Source of the DNA: Bugula neritina
Taxonomy: Eukaryota > Bryozoa > Gymnolaemata > Cheilostomatida > Bugulidae
DNA length: 64,000 nt
NCBI GenBank assembly: GCA_964035545.1
Contig: OZ037766.1
Location: 7,293,722-7,357,721 of the forward strand
Direction of reading: 5' to 3'
Positions 1 through 13,500 of the stretch are shown piece by piece; position 1 is the stretch's first letter; each line of letters opens with the position of its first letter. The translations under genes were made by a program, and so were the position numbers. The notes beneath the pieces are model-generated. The model did not search any database and had not been told where the DNA came from. It saw only the letters and a list, made by a program, of their open reading frames with translations.

Positions 1-1819
1 TATGGAGTCCTGAAACTATTATAAATATTATATTGATAAGTTAACCTTTATAATAGCATTATTGTGCAGAATACATAACAGTAGAGGAAGACAACCCTGC
101 AAATAAAGACGCTACTGATTCGCGGAAATAAAATGTTGTAGGCCGAGAGCAAAGTGCAGCTGTAAAAAATACAAGTATACAAACCTGAGTTATTAGGCGC
201 GTGCTAAAATCTTATTGCCCCTACTCCGGAAGAAAGATAATCATACTCACTAGTTGACACTTGCATCTTAATCCTTGTCTACATCGAACTGCCAAACTAC
301 AATAGACATTCAATAGTCGAGACTATTTTTACTGTATTTTTTTATTGTTTAGCCGAGAGCTTTTACAGTTTACATATTTTTACTTGATTATGCTTTATTG
401 ATTATCATTATATTTAGCCAAAGTCAATGGTTCAATCATCAATGATCAAATTCAATGACTTCGATTTCAATTTGAGCTCAATCAATATGAATATGCGGAA
501 TATTCATATCATGATTATTGACATCAATATGAGATTGAATATAAAATATAAATATGATCATCATAATGATTGATAATAATATTAATATTCTATATTTTGA
601 TTTATATTATTCTATTTATTACCATATTCGTTATCACTATCATTATGATTATGATAATGAATATAAATTAAAATATCACTATAAATAAGTTTTAGTATAA
701 GATTAACTTAAAGTATATGAATATCAGTTTTATTTCTAGACTTTACAAAGTCACTTTGTATTTATTTACTATATTTAGTTCTGTTATTTCTGTAAAATTA
801 AACTTAATTACTATTAGTATTAGTTGATAACTTAAAGTTAATGTGAATGAGTCAAACTTAATGTTAAATGTAACTATTAGTTTTAGTATAAGTATTAGTA
901 TTACTATTAGTACTACTACTAGTGTTAGTCTTAGAATAAGAATTTGAATTTTAAAGTTAGTAATACTAGATTTAGTTTTACTATTACTATATTACCGTTA
1001 GTTATTCTTATAGTTATATTTAAAGTAATACTAATAATAATACCTTGCTAATACGAATAGTAATACTAGTTAGTACTACTAATAGTGAAACTCTAATAGT
1101 AATACTGACAGTAATAATAGTAATACTAATAGTGATTTTCGAATGGTGAATATAAGTATATTTGTACTTGTAGTAATGCTGAAATTAGTTAATTAAGACT
1201 AAAATTACTGGATTAACAATCGGTCAAAGCTTTTTTTCTGTATAATTTGCCCAAAACAGTAAGCAGCAAATAGTAGTACGAAAATAATTACACATATGAT
1301 AATATAAATGTTTTAATGATTAGCCAGCGTTTCTGTTGCTGATATTTTATTAAATTATCTTACTAAAGTACATTTTTATGCATGCATTTTCAAGAAAGTG
1401 TTCCAACTCCAAAAGTTTTTTGTCCCATCAGTTTGAATTTTGAGTTTGAAATTTTTTAAATTTGTTTAATAATTTATATTTTTATGTGTTCACCTAATAT
1501 TAGTTTTATCTATGAGAAAACCCAGATAACAACACCACTTGATTCACTATTTCGCTTACATTATCTTTTTATTTTTATATTATCATTTTATTTTTACTTT
1601 TTAGTAACAACACGAGATTAAACTACAAAATTCTGACTCATTGAGGTCTTACTGTTAGGTAGCATCTATGTATAAACTGCACAAACACAACTGTTCTACA
1701 TATGGCAATGCTGTTTTATACAGTTTATTTAAAAGCTTGCTCATCATTCTATAAAGGAAAGATCATTTTATTATACCAGCATTGCATTAACTGTTGATAT
1801 CTATTGTTTTAAGCTTATA
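1..1819. other. Gene-free low-complexity DNA
   Basis: I see no coding exon here. Between about 420 and 700 the sequence is AT-rich with short inverted motifs around AATATGAATATG / CATATTCATA-like words. Between about 880 and 1150 it turns into imperfect TAGTATTACTATTAG-type runs. A possible donor-like site exists on the minus strand near 250 but nothing coding joins to it. Confidence 0.6.
880..1150. repeat. TAGTA/TACTA low-complexity tract
   Basis: Imperfect runs of TAGTATTAC / ACTATTAGTA words, with ACTACTACTAG inside. The same sequence style recurs near 8400, 28080, 29610, 30280 and 50180, so it is a family of degenerate simple repeats scattered through the window, not a gene. Confidence 0.7.
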
Positions 1820-4800
1820 ATGCCTGGAAACCCACCTAAACCTCCAATCCAGTTCAATAAAGCCTATTTCTGCTCACACAATCTTTTAATTTTCAAGATA
1901 TTAGAAGTGGTAAGGATTTATTTACATTTTGTTTATTTGCAATAAATTTTGTAGTAAAATTATAGTTTGAGATAAAAAGGGGCAAAGCTTTCTTGGTTCA
2001 ATAGTAAAGTAGGTCTAACGTGCATTAACTTACGAAACCAAGCTGTCAAAGAATATTGTATATTTTGTTAAAAAAAAGTTGAAAAGCCTCAATGACTTTA
2101 TGCTATCTTGATAAATTGTTAACTTGAATTTATCTTTTAATCATTTACTTGAACTTAAATATGCGAACAAGACCATTTTTGTGAAATTCAAATTGACCAC
2201 CATCATAGTGTGTGCCTTTTAAGTAATACTCAGTACTGTGAGTGCACACCAAGACACCCAGTGGTGATCCGGTTAAAGTATTGTCAATATCTGAGTTCTG
2301 TACCTAACTATATAATGTACCATTCTCTTACCCATCATACATTATATTGGTCATTTAACTTGAATGGTGCAACAGTGCTAGATGATTAGGCAATGAATCA
2401 ACAAGTAATTAAATGAATATCAGTGTTGGTATTGCTTTGCTTTGTCTTATGTTTGTGCAGTGAGTCATGTAAAAGGTGACCTATCTTGATTTCGTTGATA
2501 ATTACTTGTGCTTGTCCACAGCATGTTCCTATTTATTTGCTGTAAAATGAAAGCTGTGTCAGCAGTACATAGTATTGCCTATTAAATATGAAATTGGAGT
2601 AACTATATTAAATATAACATTAAAGTAACTGAAAAAAGTTTCACTTCTAATGAATGACATTGGTGGAGTCTAACAAATATTTGTTTAAGGCTTTGATAAT
2701 ACAAACTGAATTATATGCACTGTAGTCCATTTTATTGCAGATCATTTAACTTTGCTGGTATCTCCTCAAGCTATAAAAGATAATCGGCTGTTATTACTTT
2801 GTAGGAGTTAAAAAGTCATGTTGTAGGCCTTAGTCGTTTAGTACCAGAGCTAAAGTGTTAGTGAAAAAACTCATAGTTTATAACCATATTTTAGATGGCA
2901 GCAAGTATAATTATAATATAAGCATTTGAAGTAACTTGACCACACACTTTAAACTATGCCATTAGGTCACAGTGCCTCTTTTTAGTCCCTCATCTAATCT
3001 TTTGTAGGTATGCCTGCTAGTAACTGTGATTTTCGCATCACAGTTCACAGGCCCTTCTACAGTCATCTACATACAGATTATAGGAGCTTTAGGCGTTGTT
3101 ACATGTCTAGCCTGGATTCTGCTGTTCTGTCTCAACCTCAATGCGAGGTTTCCTGATTTCTTTCCTGTTCTCGTAAGTAAACCAATCCACAGACTTGTCC
3201 GCACCAAACAACTAGACTATATTGGATGCTCAGACTTGCTGGCCACTAAATCAATTAACTTGTGTTTTCCAGGGTGAAATTGAGGCTCTGTATTTGTAGA
3301 TAATGCCCTTATCTGTTAGCCATATCAAGTTATCACTTTCATCTCATCATTACTTCTATTTTTTCTATAATTCCTAACTAAATACTTATAAAAAGTTTTA
3401 AAACTAGTTAGTTGACTTGGCAGAATCGCTGAAACCAGCACATTCTGAACCACGTTAAAAGTGGAAATAAAGTCATTCTTTTGTGGATTTTTAGTATATC
3501 GGTAGCCCCTGTTTCTAGTGCCTGATATGTAGTCTAAGTACTATTAACTCCTGCCCAGAACTTTTTTTTGTGTGCAAGAAGTCTGAATGAGTAAAGGACG
3601 TGATGAGGACCCACTATTATTTCTCTTGTAGATGTTTGTTTACCATTTTCTGCTTGCTCTCCTTACCATCGGAGTTTGTGTCAGCTGTGGCTTGCTGTGG
3701 CCTCAGTTCAAAATTAGCATCTACCCCCAGTTTGCTGTGGCTACCGTAAGTATTGTTCTGTTTGATGGAAATCCTCATGTAATTTTTTACCTTTAAGCAT
3801 CCTTAATTTATGCTATGAATAACACCATGGAATGCTGTGCTTACCTCTACGAAAAAAATAGTGGAAGCATTACTTCATGTTCCTAGTTACAGGTTTAATT
3901 TGCTTTTTAAAAATTATCACTCGTTTGCACTTTGTAACCAAAGCCAGTAGTACTTGTGTTATTATAGTGACCTTTCTTTCAGTTAAGTTGTGTAAGTTGC
4001 TAAACGTTTTGCCACTTTCCAACTAGCTTATACAGTTGCTATACAAAAAGCAAGTTTGGTAAAACAATAGTTTCCGGAGTTGTTTGTTTGCATCATAAAA
4101 GTGAGGTTTCATCATTGCTTTAGTGAATACCCCAGTGAGTAATCATGAATAATTGGAAGATATCACTGGGCATTGATGCTTAAATTCCACCTAGTTTCAA
4201 TGAAGCATAGTTTTCACAACAGTTGGTGCACTAAAATTATGTTGATGCAGTAAGAGAAAAATATCATTAGCCTAAGATCTTCAAGATTTTAGTTTGGACA
4301 CAAATTGTAGTTTTCACAAAAATAGGAACTCTTTTGCAAGATATTTTTTATGAAGTTTAGGTTTATTTCCCTATTCCTCTAATGTTGTGTATGGAGAACT
4401 TCATATAGATTTCCACCATATCAGTTTAACCTAGGCATGTCCCATCGGCTGGTCACTGATTATATGTAGCTTAATTGGTAAGGCTGATTGCTGGCTGTTA
4501 GTTCTATTGAATAAAATAATTGTATTTGTGAAGCAATGACTGGATAATTGCTCTGAGTAATATAATAGCTAGTAGTTCGATAAAATTGCTTATAAAGTTT
4601 GCTCAGCATTAAGTAGGTCACCCATGGTTGACTGACCGTTATATTAGTAGCTAGTATTTGGTTGAACTACGACTTAACAGGCTAATACCCTGTCTTCCAC
4701 ACTGCTCTCTTATTGATATAGGTTTTACAGATAAGGTGCCAATTTTATTGGAGCAGCATTTATGTAAAGCAGTACAGTTGCTTGAAATTATTATAAAAAA

Positions 4801-6285
4801 CAATTTGCTGGAAGTATTATTTCACAAGAGAATGATGGCATTATTAGTAGTTGGTTGTTGCATTCCTATTGACTTATTGATGACACATTATTATGGTATT
4901 TCATAATTTCAACAGCATCATTGTGTCACACCCAGAAACATGAAGCAGGGACTGCACCTATTCACAATGAGATACATCATTACTCTCAGCAATTAATAAG
5001 TTATCAGTTACTTTGTACTTGTTTAGTACATAAACAAACAGTGGGGGAAGAACTACTAGTTACAAGTACATCTGGATCAAACACAGTCCTCATGCTTACC
5101 CTCTACCCACTTTTGATGATTGTCTGTTCTGTCATTTTATGTGAAATAATTACCGAGACTTTCATTAGATATCTAAACTTCTGGCGTATATTTTTGGATA
5201 AAATTGAGAGTAGTCAATTGCCCAATTACTTATTAATTAAATACGGCACTTAAACTTTTGGGTTTAAAACATCTGGATTGCATGTGTCTGGTAATAATAT
5301 ATTTGATACCAGGAATGGTACTTCTAGTTAACTAAACTACATGGTGATCACCTCACCCAAGTAATGACCTGCTTTTCTGTGCATATAAAATAGTTTCCAA
5401 AAGCCAATATAGTAAATATTACAGGAATAAAAATTTCTCACATTCCCTTTATAAGTTGGTTAGTAAAATAAGGTTTGAGTATGAAACTTGTAAAAGGCTT
5501 GGTGAATAGAAAACCTAAGGGCAGTATTAGGTTGTACAAGAAGGCAGTTTGCTCGTAGGTGAATGCCTGTATTACAAGTCATGTGCAATATAGGGGTGGT
5601 GATTACATTGCTATATAGTATAGACTGTATAGTACAGGTAGTGTGTGTCATGCTGTTAACATCTTCAAGATAAATCAAACTAAATTGAAGTGCCACCAGT
5701 TTTACCTTTTCTATATTATATTTACAAATCATGTATCTTGCACTCATCCTATGGTAAAACTGACTGCTTGGTATACATAGCCTACATTTTAATTTATATT
5801 GTATTTAGTTATTTTTTACAATTGTTGTTTTGATGAATAGAATACTTTTTGGCAATGTATAATTCAATTTTCAAATTCAATACATTTTTAAAATCCTATT
5901 TCTTCTAGGCCTTTTTCACAGTTTTTACACACATCGCTTTCTGGCCGCTTTACAAATAGTTGTCTCAGACTCCTTTGGTCTAGCTGAATATGGTTGATGT
6001 TTATATTATAAAAATGCCTTTTTAATTTTATCTTTAACTTTTGTGTATTCAATGACTCAGAAATAGCGATAGTTGTGGAACAGCCATCGTTAAAGAGTTG
6101 CTATGAAAAAATTAGCTTATATAATATGCACCCTGTACTTTCTCTATTTATTTTAGATTACAAGCTTCATTGCTTCCATCTTGTTTCTTGTTGATGCCAT
6201 GCTGAACATGCTGTGGTGGAGAAGTGCTGTGGATGAAATAATCACATGTCCATGCTCTCCCTGGAAGTTTGAAGCTACGATATGA
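1820..6285 (+). CDS. MARVEL-domain four-pass membrane protein (MAL/plasmolipin/CMTM type)
   Basis: Exons: 1820-1909, 3008-3172, 3632-3745, 6157-6285, all joined in phase 0 at GT/AG sites, giving 165 aa. The start is the ATG opening MPGNPPKPP; the stop is TGA at 6283-6285. Four hydrophobic stretches are visible: about residues 23-46 (ILEVVCLLVTVIFASQF), 50-75, 86-108 and 121-143, with short cytosolic tails at both ends. This is the MARVEL layout, and the first helix following a short Pro-rich tail fits CMTM/plasmolipin proteins. Family members act in membrane apposition, apical sorting and vesicle cargo traffic. The C-terminal tail has a CPCSPW cluster that could be lipid-modified (inference). 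An AATAAA lies at 6355-6360. The exact subfamily is not settled; a small extra phase-0 exon in the long third intron cannot be excluded. Confidence 0.85.
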
Positions 6286-6354
6286 TGGGCTGTTTTGTTT
6301 TAACTTTTGGAATATCTAGTTGAAAACAGTTACCCGAATGTGATATTTAATCAA

Positions 6355-6360
6355 AATAAA
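6355..6360 (+). terminator. Poly(A) signal of the MARVEL gene
   Basis: AATAAA about 70 bases after the TGA stop, in the expected place for 3'-end cleavage. Another AATAAA near 6898 could give a longer 3' UTR. Confidence 0.6.
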
Positions 6361-9300
6361 GCAAGATGCTATTTTTGCTCATTTAATTGTAAAACATTTC
6401 TTTGTAAGATCTGCTATTCGATTCACAGTATCAAAAATTTTGGTTCTTAATTTTTGATATATTCTTTGAAGATGAATAACTTATGTTTTATATAGTTGTA
6501 TTGTCTTCGTTCAGTCTTATACTTTGCGGTAACATATTATCATATAAATAATATTACTTTTGGACTGATTCATATTGCTTTCCAACTCTATTACTTTTTA
6601 TTTTTCTTTGCATTTGATACTCACTTTGTTAAGCATGAATAGATTTTCTAAAACAGTAAATTTTAGAGTTTCTTCTGTAACTTCAGAGTTGGAATTTTAT
6701 CGGTAAAGTTTTCTACCCGTAGATGTTTTTGCTACTGCTAGTCATTTAGATTGTGCTTATTAAGCCGGATTATTACTTTGTGCTGCTTTTAATGTTAAAC
6801 TTAAACTCACATTGTATCATTATGTTCTTTTGTAGTTTAATTAATTTTCACACTTAGATTGTAGGCATTGGTGTTATTTGATATTGGTAATTTGTAAATA
6901 AACCACATTGTACCATTTATTAAAATAGTGCAGTTGGCTGAATGTATTCAGAGTAACTTTCCCTAATTATTTTCATCAAGTGTTGAGTCTTCAAACTTTT
7001 TGTTGAGTATTTGCTATTGTTGGAGCCTAGTAATAAGTTTTGATGTATAAAAGCTTTAGTGGTAGCTGATGATTTATCTAGTAGCCTTCAAATTTCAAAC
7101 CTGTTCACTGCAAATTCAAAAAATATTTCATTACTAAAGGCAGATAAAAATTGAAACTCAAAAAATACAGCTTTGATTCATTACAAACATTTACTCAGTT
7201 GACCGAACCATAAATAAATGGAGGTCTGTGTAAATTTGTAATTTCAACTAAATATTAGTTTGTGGATGCAATAACATTTTCAATCTTTTCCAACTTCTAG
7301 AAAATATTTGCAAACTCACCTATTAATGCTAACCCAAATACTGAATGACTACTTGGATGCCCAATGTAGTAAGCAAAAAATTAGAAGGCTCAAACTTGCA
7401 ATTTGCATGGTTTTTAAGAAAAAGTTGTGATATCATTATAGCTTTGGAAGGAGAAGACTTCTGCCAAAACTATAAAATTTTATAAGTTAATTGCAAATAT
7501 TTGAGATCATTTTGTTATTGGTGGCATAAACTACGGATTTATTTGCTAAGTAGAGTATAAAGCAGGTATTAATATCATGTGCCAACTAGGTGCCAGAGGT
7601 AGATGTAGATTTGCAATACTTTTTCTGATCAAATTTAGAAGTTGTCTGTTACTCAATACTCTGACATTTGAAGACCAGAATTATCTTCCTTATTCTATTA
7701 AGAAGATAACTCTATAAACGTAACGCGTATAGTTTTACTTTTATTACAATGAAAATAACCTAATGTTGAAAGTTTAGCCCAACTTGGTTCGGCTCATCAT
7801 TTATGATTTTACTGTAATATTATATAATTGATTCAACAACCTTTTCATATTAATCACTGTGATACTAAAATATGGTAATGGGTGATAGATCGTAATGGAC
7901 TTTGAGTTACCATAGCCTACAGGCATAGCCCATGGCATACTGATACTCATACTCGTAGAGTTAGAGTTAGACATAAACTCAAACTGATAAAGCCCACGGC
8001 CATTGCCATATTGATATTCAAATTGCCATTGAGTTTGACTATTCACTTATAGTTATAGTTATTGAGTTTGACCATGACCATCACCATGGGGCTGGGCATG
8101 TCCGTTGTCATTTCACTCATTTTGATTCACTTATAGTTATTCAGTTATTGAGCGATGACTTTCAGTTTCACTATGTTATACTAATTCAATTAGTAATTCA
8201 CTAATTGTGTGAATTACTATGAGTAATTTAATTTTATGATTTTGATAAGATGATAATAATATTAATGTTATTAAATTAATATAAATATTATTATAATTAT
8301 TAATAATCGGTATCGCCTTCCCAATCATAATGATAATCATAATGGTATTGATATTCATATTGATCTACAATTATATTTACAAACTAAAACATAAATATCA
8401 TAACTATAAGTATAAGTGTAACTAATACTTATCCTATTGGTAATAGTATTAGTCACTGTATTACTATTAGTATTACCCTTAGCCATTAGCCCATTACTGA
8501 TTACTATTAGTAATACTATTACTATTAGTATTACTATAACTCTATAAGTATAACATTTGCGATTTGCAATTACTATTAGAATACGATAAAATTGAGGCAT
8601 ATAAGTATAACTAAATATAACAAATACAATAACATTAACTGTAAAAATATAAGTATTAGCATGACTATTAGTATTGGTAATTTAGTAGAACCAAGTCTTA
8701 GTAGTCACTATAACTATAAGTTTAGCCACATGCCTAGGGCTAGGCCTAATACTTAGATTAATACTAATAGTAATAGTATTAGTAAAACTAATAGTAATAG
8801 TAATATTAATAACAATACTAATACAGTGTCACTACTACTTATGTTAATGGTAATACTAATGGTAATAGTAAATATAATACTGAAAATAAATCTAATAATT
8901 ATTTACTGGTACTTATTATAGTAGTAATAGTAATGCTAATGGTAATACTAATTCTGATTGCAATTATTTTTTCAATAGTATTAGTATAAAATATCACACT
9001 AGTAACTGTAATGTTGTAGGCATAGTGATAGTTGATATTTGTAATTTACTCTTACTAGTATTACCAAGTAATACTAATTGCTATTAGATTTAGTTGGAGA
9101 TAGCCATGGGCATATGACTATATTAATATAATAGTCAAAATAAAGTGTTGAGTTTGCGACAGATTTTAAAGCTGTTGTAAAGTAAACCTTTATTTAAACT
9201 TGCAACTTTATAAGACTGAGTGAATGATTGGGGTGCAGGTCATTTCATACACAAGTCGTTTCGTACCCACTTTTTAATAGATTAATAAAAAACATTGATC

Positions 9301-10513
9301 AAAATAAAACCAAAAATAGCGTGTTTAATAATCATATAAATATAAATATTAACGAATTTGTCATACCAGATTAATATAAAAAAACATTGATGTGAAAGAT
9401 ACATGCTGGGATGCAACACATAAATAAACTAGTATAATTTAAGTGATTATCCAGTGGATAAATTTATTACTAATTTTGTGTACGAAATGGGCAGCAGTTT
9501 GTGTATAAAATGACAGTAACCCAATGACTGGACTAAAAGCAGATAAATTAGAACTAAGTTGTCTGCTAAGCCAGTAGGCCTATGCAAAATTAGCAAACAT
9601 AATGATAACCGATAACTGTTACTATGATTCTATTACTATTACTAACACTAATAATTATAATATAAAAATGTAACTATTCATATAAAAGTAAATGTATGAC
9701 TACTACTGTAGGTTTCAAACATGGTGCACCTATGGCTGTTGGCATTTTGATTATTTAAAAAAGTATTAATATTATAAACAAGCTATGAATATTATAACAT
9801 TTATTATTATAGTTGATGCTATTGCAATAAGTATTACTACATGTGCAGGTACTATTATAAAACTAACTCTAACTCATTGCGTTTAACTTTAGGAATAAGT
9901 ATTAACTATTCTTCAACTTGAACTGTAAGTATAATTTTAAATTTAATTACAATTTTATTACAAAATTAAATATGAGTAATTGTAAAAGTGTAATTTAGTC
10001 TTTTATAATGTTCTTTAAACTGTGCAGAAGTGCTTAATCATTTGATGCAGCAAAGTATATTATCAAAATATACTTTTTTAAAATTTTGCTGAAATTACAT
10101 AAAACGAAAAATATAAATTTTAGTAGTTTTTGCTCTTATTTATATCTAAGTTACAAAATCTTTAAAAAGTTTGTTTCCTACTAATTTCATGTCTTTTTAT
10201 GTTCATTTCTCAAGTATTCAATTTTAATATCCAATGCAAACACCAAGTTTACCTGATCCTAATCCAATCTTAACACAATCAATTCAACTGGTTCAATTTA
10301 GATAATAAATGAAAAAGTTATGTTTTTATTATAATTTAAAAAACTCTATTTGTCTTGAAAAAACCTGCAGCTTTTCATTTTAAATAGTTTTGCTATTTAT
10401 TGCTAGAATCTCTATACATTTAAATTTTGGTTAGTTTGTAGTTATCTATTTTTAGGATATCCCTGTAGTGTGGCCTAAGTTTACCTTTTGGAACAGAGTC
10501 TTTTTTCCCCCAA
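6361..10513. other. Intergenic region with simple-sequence tracts
   Basis: No convincing exon on either strand. Open frames near 7801-8600 on the minus strand are made of repeated N-S-T-I residues and arise from low-complexity DNA (GTTAGAGTTAG, TTACTATTAGTA words). The part from 9240 to 10500 is plain AT-rich sequence. Confidence 0.55.
8400..9080. repeat. TAGTA/TACTA low-complexity tract
   Basis: Dense degenerate copies of TATTAGTAATACTATTAC-like words mixed with AATGGTAATACTAATGG. It is the second member of the dispersed simple-repeat family and the longest one in the left half. Confidence 0.7.
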
Positions 10514-13500
10514 ATGGGTGGTATACCGAAAGGGTGAGGCTATTTTTGTTTAATAACGGGTATTATTTATCTTTGCTTTGAAATTAAAACTGTTGCAGGT
10601 TCTATACAGAAGGCTGCATTACATCGCACAGTATTAAAGCCTCATTATATAATTATATACAAAGCTGCTAAATTTATTGTTTTCACCTTATAGTTAGGTT
10701 ATCTGTACCTTCTAAGACTCTAAACTAATGGAGTAAATCATATATGTATGAATAGGTGAATTGATTATACTATTGATAGCTGATTTATTGAATATATCTA
10801 CTATTTTTTCAGCTAACCAAATTGTCCAAAGCAATTTTCCATTATGTTTATTGATAAAATGTTGTTTTAATTAAGTGTACATAATGATCAGTTCTTTGAA
10901 CCAATATGTGTGCAGGTGGTTAGACTACTCTAAAGTAGGGAAGCCTATGAAAGCAGACAATCTCTCTGTTACTTTCCTGGCATTCAAAGTTCCCCTCAAG
11001 CCAGTGAGTCTAATCATAATCTATAGAATATTGTTTCACTTCCTTGAAATAACTTTATGTAGTGTAAATCAAGTTACTGTACTGCTGCACAACTATATAA
11101 ACGGATGTTGAGATTAATTTCTTTTTTTATTGTAGTACCCATTTAGCATAAAACTGTGTTAAGTTGAATGGTCTAAACTCTAAAAAATCAGTAACTATTT
11201 TTCCAAGTTTAAAAAGCATATTTTCTTTTGTAGATTCATTGCAAATTTCTACATTTTATATAAACTTCTTTTTAGAAGCTAGAGTTTGAAATTAAAATTA
11301 GCTTTCTGTTTTAAACGTGAAAATGGGTTTTTTTCTGTAAAGATAGAAATAAACTATTTAGCAGTATTCACTAGTTTACTATTTTAATATTTGGTAATAC
11401 TTATTCTTTCAGCAATTAACTGGTAGTCTGGAAGCCAGTGAAGTATTCGGACCAGCTGACCTCATTACCAAGTGCCAGGATGAGAATATTCACCTGAAAC
11501 TCATTATTGACTTGACTTTCACTTCTCGCTATTATCAACCCAGTGTGAGAAGATAATTTTATATACCTCTGCATCCATATATCATTATATTTTGTATGCT
11601 CAAGGTGAAACATGCAGCTTTATATTCTGATAAATTCAAAAGTGATCTTCTCTATTTACGTTTTAATTTTTAACTTTTCCCAATATGATAGGCAAGAAAT
11701 GTTGAATTTTCAAGTAATACTTGAGCCACATTTATTCTGACTCTGTACATGTCTAATCTCCTCTCAGTCATTGTAGTATTGTATGTGTTTATTAATTTTC
11801 TGTCTATGTAAGTGTGTCTCTTTATAGGAGTTTACTAAGGCTGGAGTAAAGCACTTGAGAATTCCTATTGAAGGTCAAATTGTGCCGAAGAAAGCTAGAT
11901 TTGAAAAGTGAGTAATACAATATGGAAGGAGAAATTCGCTTTTATTTACCTAATAATTTAGTTATGGTGGTAAAACTGTTTAATGTAGTGATGTTGGTTT
12001 GGTAAAAACACTTCAGTGCTGCCTTTCCCTGCCAAAGCCATGCTTTAGGGCTGTTTCAAGTCAAACTGGCTTTGAATACTTATAATTTGTTGACTAAATT
12101 GACTCGGCAAAATTGCTGGCTGTGATATAAAAATTTTGGTCAGCTCTTTTCATTTTAGCCAAATTAGAATATAGTTTGTTTAGCTTAGTTTGGTTAGAAC
12201 GTTTACATAGTGAAAATCGCTAACAGACAACTAATGCTAGTTGCTACACTAGAATGGACACTAGTGTTGGTTACTATAACTGTTACTGGTATTAATTAGC
12301 TCTTGCAGCCAATTTATGATTTGGGAGTTGCTTTCTAATGCTTTCAGTAAGTTAGGAGTATGCAACTCCATCATTGGTGAAATTTACTACTAATACAAGA
12401 AGTGCACGGGATAGTTAAGCAGGGCTCGCCAGTCTGGCATGTTTTTAATTACTGCTGTGCTTATATTTATTATGTTTTGATTTAATATAAAATATATTAT
12501 GTTATAATTATTACTTAGTTGTTATGTCATAGTTTGGAATGCAATTTTACTATTTCAGCTTAAATGGTGGTTTGACAATTGTGCCAATTATTGAATATGC
12601 ATAAATGGTAGATTGACTACAAGGCATATATTTCTTTAAAAAAGTCTAAGTTAGTAAAAATGTATAATTTCTAACTAATTAATATACTACTAGAGGGGGT
12701 ACAGACGCCAGCTCATGGTTCATTACACTAGAGCAGAAAACTGCTACTATCTGTACAGCCTGCAATATGTATTTATACTCCTGTTTTTTGTTGAATTGAT
12801 AAGCCTATTCTGTTATTCAGTGCTGGATGACAAGTAGTTGAATGAATTTGCTCTCCTATTGAAACTGCAAATTTCCAAACAGGTGTGCATAATGGCATTG
12901 CAATTGGTTGGAATGTGGCTGTGTTTATATTGAATTATAACTACAACTGCAGTTTAAATTATCACTTGCTCTTAGTTTATACATTTGAGAGTAACCAAAC
13001 ACAATAATTAGATTAGATAGCACACATGTACATATGCAGAAAACTTGTCTATCCTTAGACTGTGATAACATTATTAGTGACAGTTTTTCCTTAGCCTTAA
13101 TGTTCAACTCAACTATTTAATGCTTTGCATAATTTTATGGCCAACTCTTACTTATTTCATATTGCCATCTGCAAAGTTAGAATAACCTAATTTCCAATAT
13201 AATTAGCAGGAAAATTATGAAATTATCTGCAAAAACTGTTCCCTATTTTATCATTTAACATCAAGGCTGTTGTCATAGAATTCATCTTTAACAGTTTTAT
13301 TTTTTGGTCCCAGCTGTCATTTAGGTGTAGCAGTGGAGAAATTTCAATAACCCAAGTTCTTTTATTTTCTTCAGAAGTTTGGGTTTGGGGCTAGATTGAA
13401 ATTCTTGTGTGAACATCATTTGTTACATTTTCCATCTAGAACACAAGCTTTTCCCATTTTCTCCATTACTGCAACTACCTCTAATTTTTTTAAGAAGGTT